DNA from: Rhizobium mongolense USDA 1844
Lineage (GTDB): Bacteria; Pseudomonadota; Alphaproteobacteria; Rhizobiales; Rhizobiaceae
Reading direction: 5' to 3'
NCBI RefSeq assembly: GCF_000419765.1
Contig: NZ_ATTQ01000019.1
Span: 1 to 64,000 of the forward strand
DNA: 64,000 nt
Shown: piece after piece, positions 44,566 through 52,889 of the stretch
Numbering within the stretch: the stretch's first letter is position 1
Layout of the letters: the number at the start of each line of letters is the position of its first letter
Made by a program: the position numbers and the translations under genes
Notes under the pieces: model-generated
What the model was told of the DNA's origin: nothing
Seen by the model: only the letters and a program-made list of their open reading frames with translations
Databases searched by the model: none

Positions 44566-44592
44566 AGGTTGCTCCCATGTTATTGTTTTATT

Positions 44593-44603
44593 GCCCGTAT
44601 TTA
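44593..44603 (-). promoter_or_regulatory. Phage TAAATAYNG element 2
   Basis: TAAATACGGGC on the minus strand, 27 bp before the scaffold ATG. CCCG/CGGG arms flank it, so it could also be the loop of a weak hairpin. Confidence 0.45.
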
Positions 44604-44625
44604 GCGGGATTGATGATTTTTGTGC

Positions 44626-44868
44626 CTATTCGGCCTCGGCCTTCACCATGGCTGCTTCGTTCATGTAGCTAAGGAACTTACCCTTGAGGCGAGTGAGAAC
44701 GTCCAGTTCCAAACGCTGCCGTTCGCGGCCTGCGACATCATCAAGAGGGCTTTCGACCCACGCCTTGTAGAGATCGCGCATGATGCTCTCCCAAGCACCC
44801 TGATAAACTGGATCGCTGCAAATGCGGTCGGCGGCTGTTCCTCGTTCGATTTTGCCTTCGTCGGTCAT
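44626..44868 (-). CDS. Small protein between portal and scaffold, unknown
   Basis: 80 residues, acidic and helical (MTDEGKIERGTAADRICSDPVYQGAWESIMRDLYKAWVESPLDD). Small genes of this size are usual between portal and scaffold in podoviruses. It follows the preceding 51-codon gene by 2 bp. Confidence 0.65.
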   Translation of the reverse strand: MTDEGKIERGTAADRICSDPVYQGAWESIMRDLYKAWVESPLDDVAGRERQRLELDVLTRLKGKFLSYMNEAAMVKAEAE

Positions 44869-44870
44869 GG

Positions 44871-45026
44871 CTACTTGACCTCATCCACTTGGAAATAACG
44901 CGGCGCACCGATGTAGGTGATTACCCATTGGCCGGGACGCTCTTCCGGTTCGAGTTTGGCGAGGTACTCGCGAAGGCGATTAAGCGTCTCATCGAGGTTT
45001 TTTGTAAATTCGTCAGTCGTAGTCAT
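44871..45026 (-). CDS. 51-residue small phage protein
   Basis: A short frame, MTTTDEFTKNLDETLNRL at the N-terminus and YIGAPRYFQVDEVK at the end. It has AAGGGA 6 nt before the ATG, starts 9 bp after the portal stop, and ends 2 bp before the next start. The tight packing supports it. Function unknown. Confidence 0.6.
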   Translation of the reverse strand: MTTTDEFTKNLDETLNRLREYLAKLEPEERPGQWVITYIGAPRYFQVDEVK

Positions 45027-45035
45027 TTCGTTCCC

Positions 45036-47273
45036 TTATGGCTGTGGTGGCATCTGCGGAGGCATCTGAGGAGCCTGCTGCATCTGTGGGTTTGGTTGCT
45101 GCTGAGGCTTCGGCTGCATTGCTGCGATCTGCTGGAAACCACGTGTTAGAGTTTCACGCTCGGCATTGATCTGCGCTTCGACACGTGCGGTATCGACCTG
45201 GGCCGCGTTCTTCGCGCGTTCGATCTCGAAATCCTGATCGTTCTTGTCGCGGATGCGGTCATCTTCCAAATACAGGTCCAGCAATTTCAGATCATTCTTA
45301 GCCTTTGCATCTGCTGCCTTCTGCTCAGTCGCGGCCTGCATGGCTTGCGCCTGAATCTCCAGTTCGGTCGGCTCCTTCGGCTTGTCCTGCTGTGGAGGAG
45401 CCTTGGAAGGATCAGTGAGGAATGCGTCTGGGTTCTTGATGCCAGCGTTTTCCAGATACTGACGAGACGCGTTGTAAACGTTCTGGATTGTTACAAGCGG
45501 GGAGCCGTTTGTCAGTCCAGCGGTTTGCGTCTGGATCGTCTTATCAAGCACCGCCTGCATGTAATCGCGATTCATGACGCCGAACGCGACGGTAGTGGTC
45601 ATGTCCATTTCTGGATCCCACTTATCGACGGAAATCGGAGTGTAAGAACCGGTCAGGCGGGTAATTAGGGCCTGTGCGCCGTCTGGATTACTGCGCAGCT
45701 GATCGACCATAACGCGGAACGAGTAGCGAATGCCGGTATCTGCAAAGAAGCGAAGAGACTTCTCTATGATTAGCATCTGTGCGTTCGCGTGCTGGCTCAT
45801 CGCGCTCGGTGATGTGCTTTGCAAATCCGCGGCGTTCATCGTGGTCATTCCACCACCAACGCCGGTTACGCTGGACACTTCGTCTTTGATCTGCTCCGCA
45901 AATTGCATCGACGGGCCGCCATTGTAAGGCGTGTTGATGAACTGCACGACCTCGTTTGGATTGCCGTCAACGCGGATGATCTTGCCGGGATGCGGAAGTA
46001 GCAGGTCGTCCAAATTCGGAACCGCCTGCATATTGACGGCTTTTTGCGGGTTAACGCTGGCGTTTAGGCCGTCGATATTGGAGCGGTAAATGTTGCTGAC
46101 CAAACGCTGATCATCACCAACACGGTCTGCAATTCCGTGGCCGAAAAGCGTGTCCGGCAGCGGGAACGGGCAGAACGCCGCATATGGGTAAAACTTGCTG
46201 ACTTCCTCGACGTTGAGCAGCACAGGCGCGTTCAGCAGGTCGCCGGCAATTGTCAAATGGACGTGTTCACGCCAACCATCCCCGTCGATATCCAGCCGCA
46301 TATAAATTTCGTAAACATCAACATCGTCTTCGATGTCGCCAACGCCCTGATCGTAATCAGTCTCTTGGGCACGCTCCATCGCAAGGCCGTCCATGGCATC
46401 GGTAGCCGACGTAGCGAGGGCAACTTTCTCTTCGTCAAAGCCCATTTCGATGAGCGCAGCACGAGCGAGTACGCATTTGTGGCCCTGCAAGCGGGCCTTG
46501 ATGCCGCCGGTCTGCTGGTCGAATTGTGCGTCTTTGGAGACGATGAAATCTTCTGGACGGACGCTCTGAAAGCGCATTCTCCACGCGTTATTGCGATTGC
46601 GAATTTTAATGTCGCGGAGCATTTGGACCGGAGCGCCCATCTCTGCCAACATTTCAGCAGTGATACCTTGCTGCGCTGCTTCTGGTGGAAGGGGAGCCGC
46701 GTATGGCTCGCTACGGCTTAGGATTTTGACTTCCCCAGCCTCTTCCTGAGCGACAAACTCGACCAGTTGCTCCTCAGGAACACCCTTTAGAGTTTCAGGC
46801 GGATGCCAGCCCTTCTCTTCGTAGAAATTGATATGCGCGACACCAAGGCCAGTGATCGCGCCATTCATGAGCCATGAATCAAGCAGCGCGACGTAGGAGT
46901 TTTGTACGCGGACGAAGAAATTGCAGGCGTCGGTCATCTGCTTGGCAACCGGTGCGTCTTCTGGTCCGTTTGGCAGAAATTCGACGACCTTCCCCTGACC
47001 GTCGAAGACACGTTCGAACTGGCTGACAAAAGTCGTGACTTGCTCTTGCACCATCGGAACAACGTGTTTGGAACGGCCCTTTAGCGGATCAGGCTTTCCC
47101 TCTTTGGCCTTGTCGGTGTCGAATAGTTCTCGGTTGTAGAACTTGAGGCCGAGTTCGCCCTTAATCGCGATATTATCCTTCGACCAATCAGCAGCCTTAC
47201 GGAGAGGGCCGCCAATGCGATTTAGAATCTCTTCGTCGTTTAGAGGCTTTGCGCCCTTCTTCTTGTTTGCCAT
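45036..47273 (-). CDS. Portal protein
   Basis: A 745-residue portal (head-to-tail connector and DNA entry ring). The N-terminal half is rich in the family pattern (KHVVPMVQEQVTTFVSQFERVFDG, FNSYVALLDSWLMNGAITGLGVAHINFYEEKGWH), with a central FPYAAFCPFPLPDTLFGHGIADRVGDDQRLVSNIYRSN-like stem region. The C-terminus is a long Gln/Lys coiled coil ending QQQPNPQMQQAPQMPPQMPPQP. Size matches podovirus portals of 700-750 residues. It overlaps the small 47197-47382 gene by 77 bp. Confidence 0.85.
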   Translation of the reverse strand: MANKKKGAKPLNDEEILNRIGGPLRKAADWSKDNIAIKGELGLKFYNRELFDTDKAKEGKPDPLKGRSKHVVPMVQEQVTTFVSQFERVFDGQGKVVEFLPNGPEDAPVAKQMTDACNFFVRVQNSYVALLDSWLMNGAITGLGVAHINFYEEKGWHPPETLKGVPEEQLVEFVAQEEAGEVKILSRSEPYAAPLPPEAAQQGITAEMLAEMGAPVQMLRDIKIRNRNNAWRMRFQSVRPEDFIVSKDAQFDQQTGGIKARLQGHKCVLARAALIEMGFDEEKVALATSATDAMDGLAMERAQETDYDQGVGDIEDDVDVYEIYMRLDIDGDGWREHVHLTIAGDLLNAPVLLNVEEVSKFYPYAAFCPFPLPDTLFGHGIADRVGDDQRLVSNIYRSNIDGLNASVNPQKAVNMQAVPNLDDLLLPHPGKIIRVDGNPNEVVQFINTPYNGGPSMQFAEQIKDEVSSVTGVGGGMTTMNAADLQSTSPSAMSQHANAQMLIIEKSLRFFADTGIRYSFRVMVDQLRSNPDGAQALITRLTGSYTPISVDKWDPEMDMTTTVAFGVMNRDYMQAVLDKTIQTQTAGLTNGSPLVTIQNVYNASRQYLENAGIKNPDAFLTDPSKAPPQQDKPKEPTELEIQAQAMQAATEQKAADAKAKNDLKLLDLYLEDDRIRDKNDQDFEIERAKNAAQVDTARVEAQINAERETLTRGFQQIAAMQPKPQQQPNPQMQQAPQMPPQMPPQP

Positions 47274-47382
47274 TCAAGCCTTTCACGGACACTTGGCGTG
47301 CCTCTAGTTCTTGGATCGCTCGACTAATCGCCACTTGGGCGTTGTCGATCGCTGCGATCAGCGCGGAATTTGTCTCAGTCAT
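47197..47382 (-). CDS. 61-residue protein overlapping the portal start
   Basis: MTETNSALIAAIDNAQVAISRAIQELEA, a helical N-terminus followed by a very basic tail (KQEEGRKASKRRRDSKSHW). GGGAG precedes ATG 47382. It overlaps the portal gene in another frame by 77 bp. The start region looks genuine; the tail lies in the overlap. Function unknown. Confidence 0.5.
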   Translation of the reverse strand: MTETNSALIAAIDNAQVAISRAIQELEARQVSVKGLNGKQEEGRKASKRRRDSKSHWRPSP

Positions 47383-47400
47383 TTGCTCGCTCCCTTTGGT

Positions 47401-47417
47401 CAGCACGAATAATGCTG
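47401..47417. repeat. 17-bp prophage repeat, copy 4
   Basis: Exact copy, with flanks extending the stem by about 3 bp (GGT/GCC, one wobble). It sits in the gap between terminase and portal genes. Confidence 0.9.
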
Positions 47418-47422
47418 GCCTT

Positions 47423-47433
47423 CGTCATATTTA
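47423..47433 (-). promoter_or_regulatory. Phage TAAATAYNG element 3
   Basis: TAAATATGACG on the minus strand, 40 bp before the ATG at 47382 and directly before repeat copy 4. Confidence 0.45.
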
Positions 47434-47455
47434 TTTGCGGAGCGCAATTCGGGGC

Positions 47456-48880
47456 TCATTCGTAACAGCGCACGTCGTATTCGATGGTTTTGGACCAGGC
47501 GAAGCGACCGGCAACGTTGGTTTTGTTCGAAAGGAACGTGAGCGCGAGAGCATCGGCAAAGTCGGGAGAACGTTTGCCGCGCTTGCGGATATCCTTCTTG
47601 CTCTCGATCAGAATTTTGTTTTTCGCGTTGTATTCGTAGAGCGGCAGACAAAGTTCCATGACCAAATCGGGGTGGTTCGGAATGCACACGCCGCCTTCTG
47701 CAAACCATTTGCGCATTTCCCACCACATCTGAGCACGAGTGTTGAAATACAAAAGCGGGTCGCGGGTCGGGCTGTGCTGCGACATGCACTTTTTGATAGG
47801 AAGGCCGCCCATGTTGTGCAGCATGTTCCACGGGCCGTAGCCGGGGCCGTTGGCGTCAACGCAAATTTCTACGGGCCGGTCAGCTAGATTGGTAATGCTG
47901 TAGAACTCCGAGTGAATCGCGTTCGCCAGCTGGACGGCATCGAAACCCGGAAACTCCTTAATGCCGATTATTCGATTGTCCTTGCGCATGACCAAAGTGG
48001 ATCGGTCGTCACCGCCACCGTTCGGGTCCAAACCCCAGACAACGGGAGCGTCTTTAGGCGTAAAGACATCAGGATTTTCGATTGCAGCTATGACATGCTC
48101 TCGACTGATAACGCCATCGACTTCATCAAGCGGGAACTCGCCCTCGACCATGATGCGGTATTGACGAGATCCCTTTCCGCCATAAAGCGCGGTGAAAGCC
48201 TCCAACTTTTCGGGCATCATGTTGGGGTTATCACTCATGCGACCGTGGACTTTTGCCCACGCCTTATTGATTTCAGGGTGTTCCCACGTGTCGTAGAAGA
48301 ATCCCGTCGTTTTCGCTGGGTTCGAAATCAGCACAAGTTTCGGATTCTTGTCTGACATGATGTTTTCGAGGTTCATGAAAACTTCGTTGGGAACGTCAGC
48401 GGCTTCGTCCACCAGAACAAAGTTATTGGTCGCGTGAATACCGCGAACCGTACCCAAGTTATCCTTGTTCGCAGCACTATAGGTGGCGAAACATTCGTTT
48501 CGCGAACCAATGCGAAATGCGCGGGACGCGGCGTATTCGAACTGTTCTTTGAAAACTTCAGGCATTAGCCCGTAGAGGATGCCGACTTCGTTCCAAAGGT
48601 TGTCTTGGATCTGCCCTTCAGAAGGTCCGAAAATATTGACCTTCACGTCATTGAAGCAGAACAGCGCCCACCAGACCAAAATCGCCATTACGCGGGTCTT
48701 TCCGAAACCTACACCGCCTTTGAACGTGATGTGATCGTGTGCGAGGAACTTTTCGAAGAATTCGACCTGCTTCGGTCGGAGAGCATTTTCTTCTCCGAAT
48801 ACAGTCGTCGCGAAGAATTGAGGGTCTTTCTTAAATGCAGCTAGCAGCGATTGCTTCTGCTGCGAAGTAATATTAGCCAT
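47456..48880 (-). CDS. terL: Terminase large subunit
   Basis: The DNA-packaging motor, 474 residues. The ATPase domain has Walker A GGVGFGKTR (about 55-63) and Walker B FVLVDEA (about 154-160). The C-terminal RNase H-like nuclease shows GLDPNGGGDDRS, EICVDANGPGYGP and DFADALALTFL. SD is weak. It is the first gene of the leftward structural block, 75 bp upstream of the portal-side small gene. Confidence 0.92.
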   Translation of the reverse strand: MANITSQQKQSLLAAFKKDPQFFATTVFGEENALRPKQVEFFEKFLAHDHITFKGGVGFGKTRVMAILVWWALFCFNDVKVNIFGPSEGQIQDNLWNEVGILYGLMPEVFKEQFEYAASRAFRIGSRNECFATYSAANKDNLGTVRGIHATNNFVLVDEAADVPNEVFMNLENIMSDKNPKLVLISNPAKTTGFFYDTWEHPEINKAWAKVHGRMSDNPNMMPEKLEAFTALYGGKGSRQYRIMVEGEFPLDEVDGVISREHVIAAIENPDVFTPKDAPVVWGLDPNGGGDDRSTLVMRKDNRIIGIKEFPGFDAVQLANAIHSEFYSITNLADRPVEICVDANGPGYGPWNMLHNMGGLPIKKCMSQHSPTRDPLLYFNTRAQMWWEMRKWFAEGGVCIPNHPDLVMELCLPLYEYNAKNKILIESKKDIRKRGKRSPDFADALALTFLSNKTNVAGRFAWSKTIEYDVRCYE

Positions 48881-48902
48881 TTCATACCGAAATTATTTGA
48901 AC

Positions 48903-48913
48903 TCCGATATTTA
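48903..48913 (-). promoter_or_regulatory. Phage TAAATAYNG element 4
   Basis: TAAATATCGGA on the minus strand, 22 bp before the terL ATG. Confidence 0.45.
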
Positions 48914-49055
48914 TGTGAAAACAGGAATTTTGCGATTTTCTGTGTTTTTTCTCGCGTTTAGCCGCGCATGGTTAAATGTTAGCGACATAACGTTGCTTGG
49001 AGAAACAAAAGCAGCCGCTGCTACCGCGCAGACTGGTAATATCTAAGTTTCGATC

Positions 49056-49514
49056 TCAAACTTGACGTCGGCTTTTTCGACGGACCGGGGCTTTTGGCTC
49101 CGGTTTTTCTTCCTCTGGGATATCGATGGGTGTTGGTTCAATTGGACCCTCGTCCTGTGGGTTCACTGCTTCAGCTAGTCCCTTTAGACTGGCCTCGCTC
49201 GGCAAGCGCGGCTTCTCTGCCCAACTCTGCGCCATTCGAACAGCACCTTCAGCGAGCGACATGCCCACGATGCCAATCCCGAACGCTACAGCATTAATCG
49301 TGCTGAACTGCGAGATATCGAGAGCCATCCATTGCACAACCAACGGGGTCAGATAGGCCGCACAAAGCGTGCCGACGAAACCACCTGAGATTTTCTCCCA
49401 CTTGGACGCGCCCTTATTGAGCAGCGATCGGACGAGCGCACCGGCTAAGCCAGCGGTCACGTGGGTCGGATTAATGCCGAGGGAAATGAGGAATGCGGTT
49501 ACACTTTCAAGCAC
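49056..49514 (-). CDS. Candidate holin (small membrane protein)
   Basis: 152 residues with three probable TM helices (about residues 2-30, 45-65 and 72-92) and a charged Pro/Glu/Lys C-terminal tail. Size, topology and position just upstream of terL suit a holin, though no family match is certain. A soluble endolysin was not found next to it. Confidence 0.5.
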   Translation of the reverse strand: MLESVTAFLISLGINPTHVTAGLAGALVRSLLNKGASKWEKISGGFVGTLCAAYLTPLVVQWMALDISQFSTINAVAFGIGIVGMSLAEGAVRMAQSWAEKPRLPSEASLKGLAEAVNPQDEGPIEPTPIDIPEEEKPEPKAPVRRKSRRQV

Positions 49515-49590
49515 GGCTTACTGCCTGGAACGTTCCGCATGTAGTTGTGATTTTGATGAACATTCTGCCTGCCCGATCAGTGAAATTACT

Positions 49591-49601
49591 GTCCGTATTT
49601 A
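49591..49601 (-). promoter_or_regulatory. Phage TAAATAYNG element 5
   Basis: TAAATACGGAC on the minus strand, 76 bp before the candidate holin ATG. Confidence 0.4.
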
Positions 49602-49639
49602 AGCAAAAGCAGGGATTTTAGCCCCAAACGGCTTCCGTA

Positions 49640-50233
49640 CTAGAGGAGTGGTACGTCGTACTTCGCACTAAGAGCCAGAAGGGTTTTCTTCGAGATCATT
49701 GCGTCATCGGGTAATTCGGCAACCTGCGTTTGGCCACCAAACCCGGCCATCATCCGTTGAGCCTTGATCAAATCGATAGTCGATTTCGGCACGTTCGACC
49801 CAATAGAGCCGTCAACAATTGCCTGTTTGATCCGAGTGATGAAAAAACTGGCCACACCTTTTGGGTCGCTGCGCACGATTTCTTGTCTCGCGAGAAGGCA
49901 AGCGGCCTCTGACAAAGTGAATGAACTTTCGATACCGAGAATATCAATCGCCCGCTGATATGCCTTGAATGCATCCGAACTTTTCAGCGTATCGTGTGCT
50001 TCTCTCTCTGTCCGGTATGGTGCCGTCAACAAGTAGAGGAAAAATATCGCGATCCAAACAAATAGGAAACCTGCCGAGCCGGTTAACAGAGAGGGCCACG
50101 ACTGCATTGCGGCTGGCCCTATGAAAACTGAAAACAAAGAGATTGCTATCGAACTAACTGCATTGTCTTTGGTAAACCGCTCTTTGAATCGTTTCCCGGC
50201 GTCTTTCGTCCAAAATTTCCAGTTTCTTTCCAT
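49640..50233 (-). CDS. Phage-region membrane protein, unknown
   Basis: 197 residues with a basic N-terminus and two TM helices (about 28-48 and 53-72: SLLTGSAGFLFVWIAIFFLYLL), followed by a soluble helical domain. No family recognised. The position suggests an accessory gene of the prophage. Confidence 0.6.
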   Translation of the reverse strand: MERNWKFWTKDAGKRFKERFTKDNAVSSIAISLFSVFIGPAAMQSWPSLLTGSAGFLFVWIAIFFLYLLTAPYRTEREAHDTLKSSDAFKAYQRAIDILGIESSFTLSEAACLLARQEIVRSDPKGVASFFITRIKQAIVDGSIGSNVPKSTIDLIKAQRMMAGFGGQTQVAELPDDAMISKKTLLALSAKYDVPLL

Positions 50234-50346
50234 CGAATCAATCCGTGCCTAGCCTGCGGCTACGGACGATGCCGCGATGCGGCGGTCTCGTCTATCGGTT
50301 GCACTGTGAAATCCAGTCATTTCATCGCGATTTCGCTGCTTCCCGG

Positions 50347-50357
50347 TAAATACGATT
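50347..50357 (+). promoter_or_regulatory. Phage TAAATAYNG element 6 (plus strand)
   Basis: TAAATACGATT on the plus strand, 14 bp before the ATG at 50372. It is the one copy that faces a rightward gene, in the correct orientation. Confidence 0.45.
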
Positions 50358-50371
50358 TTAGGGAGTGCAGA

Positions 50372-50671
50372 ATGAGCAAAATTCGAATGAATATCGCCGG
50401 GGGTTATCTCCGTGGCGAAGTGCGTCAGCTGATCGAGGACAATCCGCAGCTGGCGCCGATGGAAGCCGTCGCAATGTGGGTCGATACCCGCTACGGCAAG
50501 TGGATCGAAACCAACATGGAAACTACCGATTTCATGATCGGTGATGTTGAGTATTCGGGTGATGGCGACAACGTGAAAGGCAGTTTCTCAATCGATTTCG
50601 ACAATCCAAATCACGAGGATTATTTCGTCCGCAATGTCGGCGGCAAGATCGTGCCGATTGAAGGTGCTTAA
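50372..50671 (+). CDS. Small phage protein, unknown
   Basis: 99 residues starting MSKIRMNIAGGYLRGEV at 50372 (AGGGAG, 6 nt spacing). Its frame is open upstream to 50306 with no SD. Acidic C-terminal half. It overlaps the next gene by one base (TAATG), so the two are translationally coupled. Confidence 0.6.
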   Translation: MSKIRMNIAGGYLRGEVRQLIEDNPQLAPMEAVAMWVDTRYGKWIETNMETTDFMIGDVEYSGDGDNVKGSFSIDFDNPNHEDYFVRNVGGKIVPIEGA

Positions 50672-51054
50672 TGACAAAAGAGAAGAAAGAACGCACGCCA
50701 GCGCAAAAAGCCGCTCAGTTTCAACCGGGCGAGACAGGCAATCCAAAGGGCCGCACCCCTGTCCATCCCGACGTGAAAGAAGCCGCTAAAGCCTACACAA
50801 TCCCAATGCTAGAGGTGCTTGTTGACGTCGCTCTGCGCGGCAAGAACGAGACGAGCCGAGTTAATGCGGCGGTTGCCGTTTGGAACCGTGCATGGGGAGC
50901 ACCGAAGCAGAGCGTCGATGTCGATGTTACCCACAAACAGGATTGGTCCGCGCTTCTCAACGCGCTGGACGCCCATAACGCAGCAAAGGCGCTGACGACG
51001 CCGGATCAGCCTTTGGTAATCGAGGGGCAGCTGATTGAGGAGAAATCGGAATGA
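50671..51054 (+). CDS. DUF5681-type protein, candidate small terminase subunit
   Basis: 127 residues with the DUF5681 motif FQPGETGNPKGR near the N-terminus, a helical core (VNAAVAVWNRAWGAPKQSV), and an acidic end. DUF5681 proteins are often found beside large terminases and may act as the DNA-recognition subunit. Here it is 1.8 kb from terL and on the opposite strand, so the assignment is tentative. Confidence 0.55.
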   Translation: MTKEKKERTPAQKAAQFQPGETGNPKGRTPVHPDVKEAAKAYTIPMLEVLVDVALRGKNETSRVNAAVAVWNRAWGAPKQSVDVDVTHKQDWSALLNALDAHNAAKALTTPDQPLVIEGQLIEEKSE

Positions 51055-51067
51055 TCGGCCAACTAGT

Positions 51068-51694
51068 TCAGCTATTCGGAACCATCTTGATCACCGGGGC
51101 ATCGTGCCAGTAGCGAAGATTACCATGGCCGGTTTTTAGAGTCTTAGCTAGATCTTCAATTTCGGCGTCTGGGACGGCACCGCATTGAAAAAGCGCCGCT
51201 ACATAGTGCTCTACATAAACCTTCTCCCTGCGTGGATATTGATCATCTACAGCAGGAATCTCCGAGCGATCGATATTCGGAAAGCGAGCATGTGCTCGTT
51301 CGATGACCGCCCGAAATTTTTCAATGTCCTCTCGATATCTGCGGAGATCATCCTCTTCCGCGCGCCGTGTTAACTCTTGGGCTTCTTCATAGGTGGGGCG
51401 ATGATATTCGAGGACTTCGCCCTCTCCTCGAAAGCCAGCCTCAGCAGCGCGTTTTTGCGTGAGCGCACGGACGTACCGAATACTCGTTTCCGATCCAAAC
51501 GAAATACACTGCTCGACTCTGAGCGCGTATAATTTTCGACAGGCATCCTCGCGTTCGAAGACGAAAACATCACCGACAGACCGCTTGTCCATGATGTTCC
51601 ACCAGTGTCGCCACCGTTCGAGGCGGGGTCGATTCTTGGAGTCGAAGTCCGAATGTTTCGTGGTGAGAACGAAATAGGCAGTCCCGAAAGCCAT
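51068..51694 (-). CDS. Unknown phage-region protein
   Basis: About 208 residues from MAFGTAYFVLTTKHSDFDSK (TAGGA upstream). Charged, with a helical middle (TYEEAQELTRRAEEDDLRRYREDIEKFRAVIERA). No family recognised. It converges on the DUF5681 gene. Confidence 0.55.
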   Translation of the reverse strand: MAFGTAYFVLTTKHSDFDSKNRPRLERWRHWWNIMDKRSVGDVFVFEREDACRKLYALRVEQCISFGSETSIRYVRALTQKRAAEAGFRGEGEVLEYHRPTYEEAQELTRRAEEDDLRRYREDIEKFRAVIERAHARFPNIDRSEIPAVDDQYPRREKVYVEHYVAALFQCGAVPDAEIEDLAKTLKTGHGNLRYWHDAPVIKMVPNS

Positions 51695-51811
51695 AATGAT
51701 CCTACGCAGGTTATAAGGCAGGACCAATTGCACGACGAACGCGGAAGGGCAACCGTCCGATTTACCTCAATGTCGAACAGGCTGCGCCCGAGTCCCACCG
51801 AGTACAATGAG

Positions 51812-51834
51812 AAAAGCCCCGTTTCCGGGGCTTT
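51812..51834 (-). terminator. Rho-independent terminator after the 51840-52596 cassette
   Basis: AAAGCCCCG / CGGGGCTTT stem with a 4-nt loop, followed on the minus strand by TTTTCTC. It lies 5 bp after the leftward cassette. Confidence 0.75.
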
Positions 51835-51839
51835 CAACG

Positions 51840-52226
51840 TCATTGGCGGGCGAGTTTTTGTGTGACCAGATATTGCCGTAGCATTTTCTCGTCACCGTCA
51901 ATTCGGTCTACCACATACGACCAGTACCAAGCGTCAGGGTCGGATAGGTCTTCAGTTGCGTCTTGCCACTGCTTGTAGCGGTACACAATCCGAAACGCGT
52001 CGTGGGCAATCTCAATCGCCTCGGCGACCGTATGGTAGCAGACCTTGAACTCCCATTCGGTGACCGCGCAGAGAAACGCGAGAAAGTCATCCTTCGGCAC
52101 GGACTCATTAAGGGTGTTTCGGCCTCCTTGCGGGCGACCGCTGTAAAACGTCCACCTTACATCGTCGAGAAGATCAGTCTCTTCGAGACGTGACCATAAT
52201 TCGTAAAATCCGCTCATGGGGGTCAT
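51840..52226 (-). CDS. Unknown phage protein, third gene of an overlapping cassette
   Basis: 128 residues (MTPMSGFYELWSRLEETDLLD), acidic with several Trp (WYWSYVVDRIDGDEK). A GGGGGG stretch precedes the ATG, which overlaps the preceding stop in ATGA. No family recognised. Confidence 0.6.
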   Translation of the reverse strand: MTPMSGFYELWSRLEETDLLDDVRWTFYSGRPQGGRNTLNESVPKDDFLAFLCAVTEWEFKVCYHTVAEAIEIAHDAFRIVYRYKQWQDATEDLSDPDAWYWSYVVDRIDGDEKMLRQYLVTQKLARQ

Positions 52227-52402
52227 CTCTGCCCCCCTTTGGCTTTTTCCTGTTTTTCAGGGCGAGAAACGAACGCATCCCAGGACATGGTGTACTTGAC
52301 TCGTGGAGTTCTGATCCGAACCTTCTTCGTGTCGAATGTGTACCCGTTGTTGAATGCGTCTCGCTTAACGATGTAGCGGGTTCTCTTAGTCTGCCTGCTC
52401 AT
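52223..52402 (-). CDS. 59-residue basic phage protein, second gene of the cassette
   Basis: A highly basic short protein (MSRQTKRTRYIVKRDAFNNG ... RPEKQEKAKGGQR). ATG at 52402 has GGGAGG 6 nt upstream; it overlaps the upstream stop in ATGA and its own stop overlaps the next ATG. A nucleic-acid-binding role is plausible from charge alone. Function unknown. Confidence 0.6.
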   Translation of the reverse strand: MSRQTKRTRYIVKRDAFNNGYTFDTKKVRIRTPRVKYTMSWDAFVSRPEKQEKAKGGQR

Positions 52403-52596
52403 GCTGCACCTCCCTTTGAACGGAGATGGCGACGGTAAGCATCGGCAATGATCGCCCGATTGGCCGGAGCTATTTTTGCAACGAGATCGGCAACACTGAT
52501 GAAACCGTCCTGAGGAGGCGGCAACATTTGCGAGGGGATGAAAAACTCGCCAGTTGGCGTTTCGAATGTTTTTGGTTTCTTGCTCATTTTACGCAT
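52399..52596 (-). CDS. Unknown small phage protein, first gene of the cassette
   Basis: About 65 residues from MRKMSKKPKTFETPTGEFFI, ending RRHLRSKGGAA. Two nearby in-frame ATGs (52596 and 52587). Overlaps the next gene (ATGA). Function unknown. Confidence 0.55.
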   Translation of the reverse strand: MRKMSKKPKTFETPTGEFFIPSQMLPPPQDGFISVADLVAKIAPANRAIIADAYRRHLRSKGGAA

Positions 52597-52889
52597 TTTA
52601 ATACTCACTAATAGACGAGCGCGCGCCACTCCAGGGCCGAAACTTGCGTCGTCGGATGAACGGAAAACGTTTCGATCTCGGACCGGCTCGTGGCGGGTCC
52701 GTCGCGGAAATCAGCGATGTCGGGGTTCGATCTGGAACCTACCTTACGGGAGGCGTAATCGATTTGTCGAAATTAAAATGCACGAGACTCGAAAATTTTT
52801 GCCCGCTAATTGGCTGAAAATTTAACCGACGACGGATAATCGGGACCGGAGCAATTCGGCCCCGTCACTCAGGGGTCAACGAGAGACAA
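52597..52889. other. Intergenic region between divergent early gene groups
   Basis: 293 bp between the leftward cassette and the rightward 52890 gene, AT-richer at 52765-52830. It should hold promoters for both sides. No SOS box, 17-bp repeat or TAAATA element was seen in it. Confidence 0.4.
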
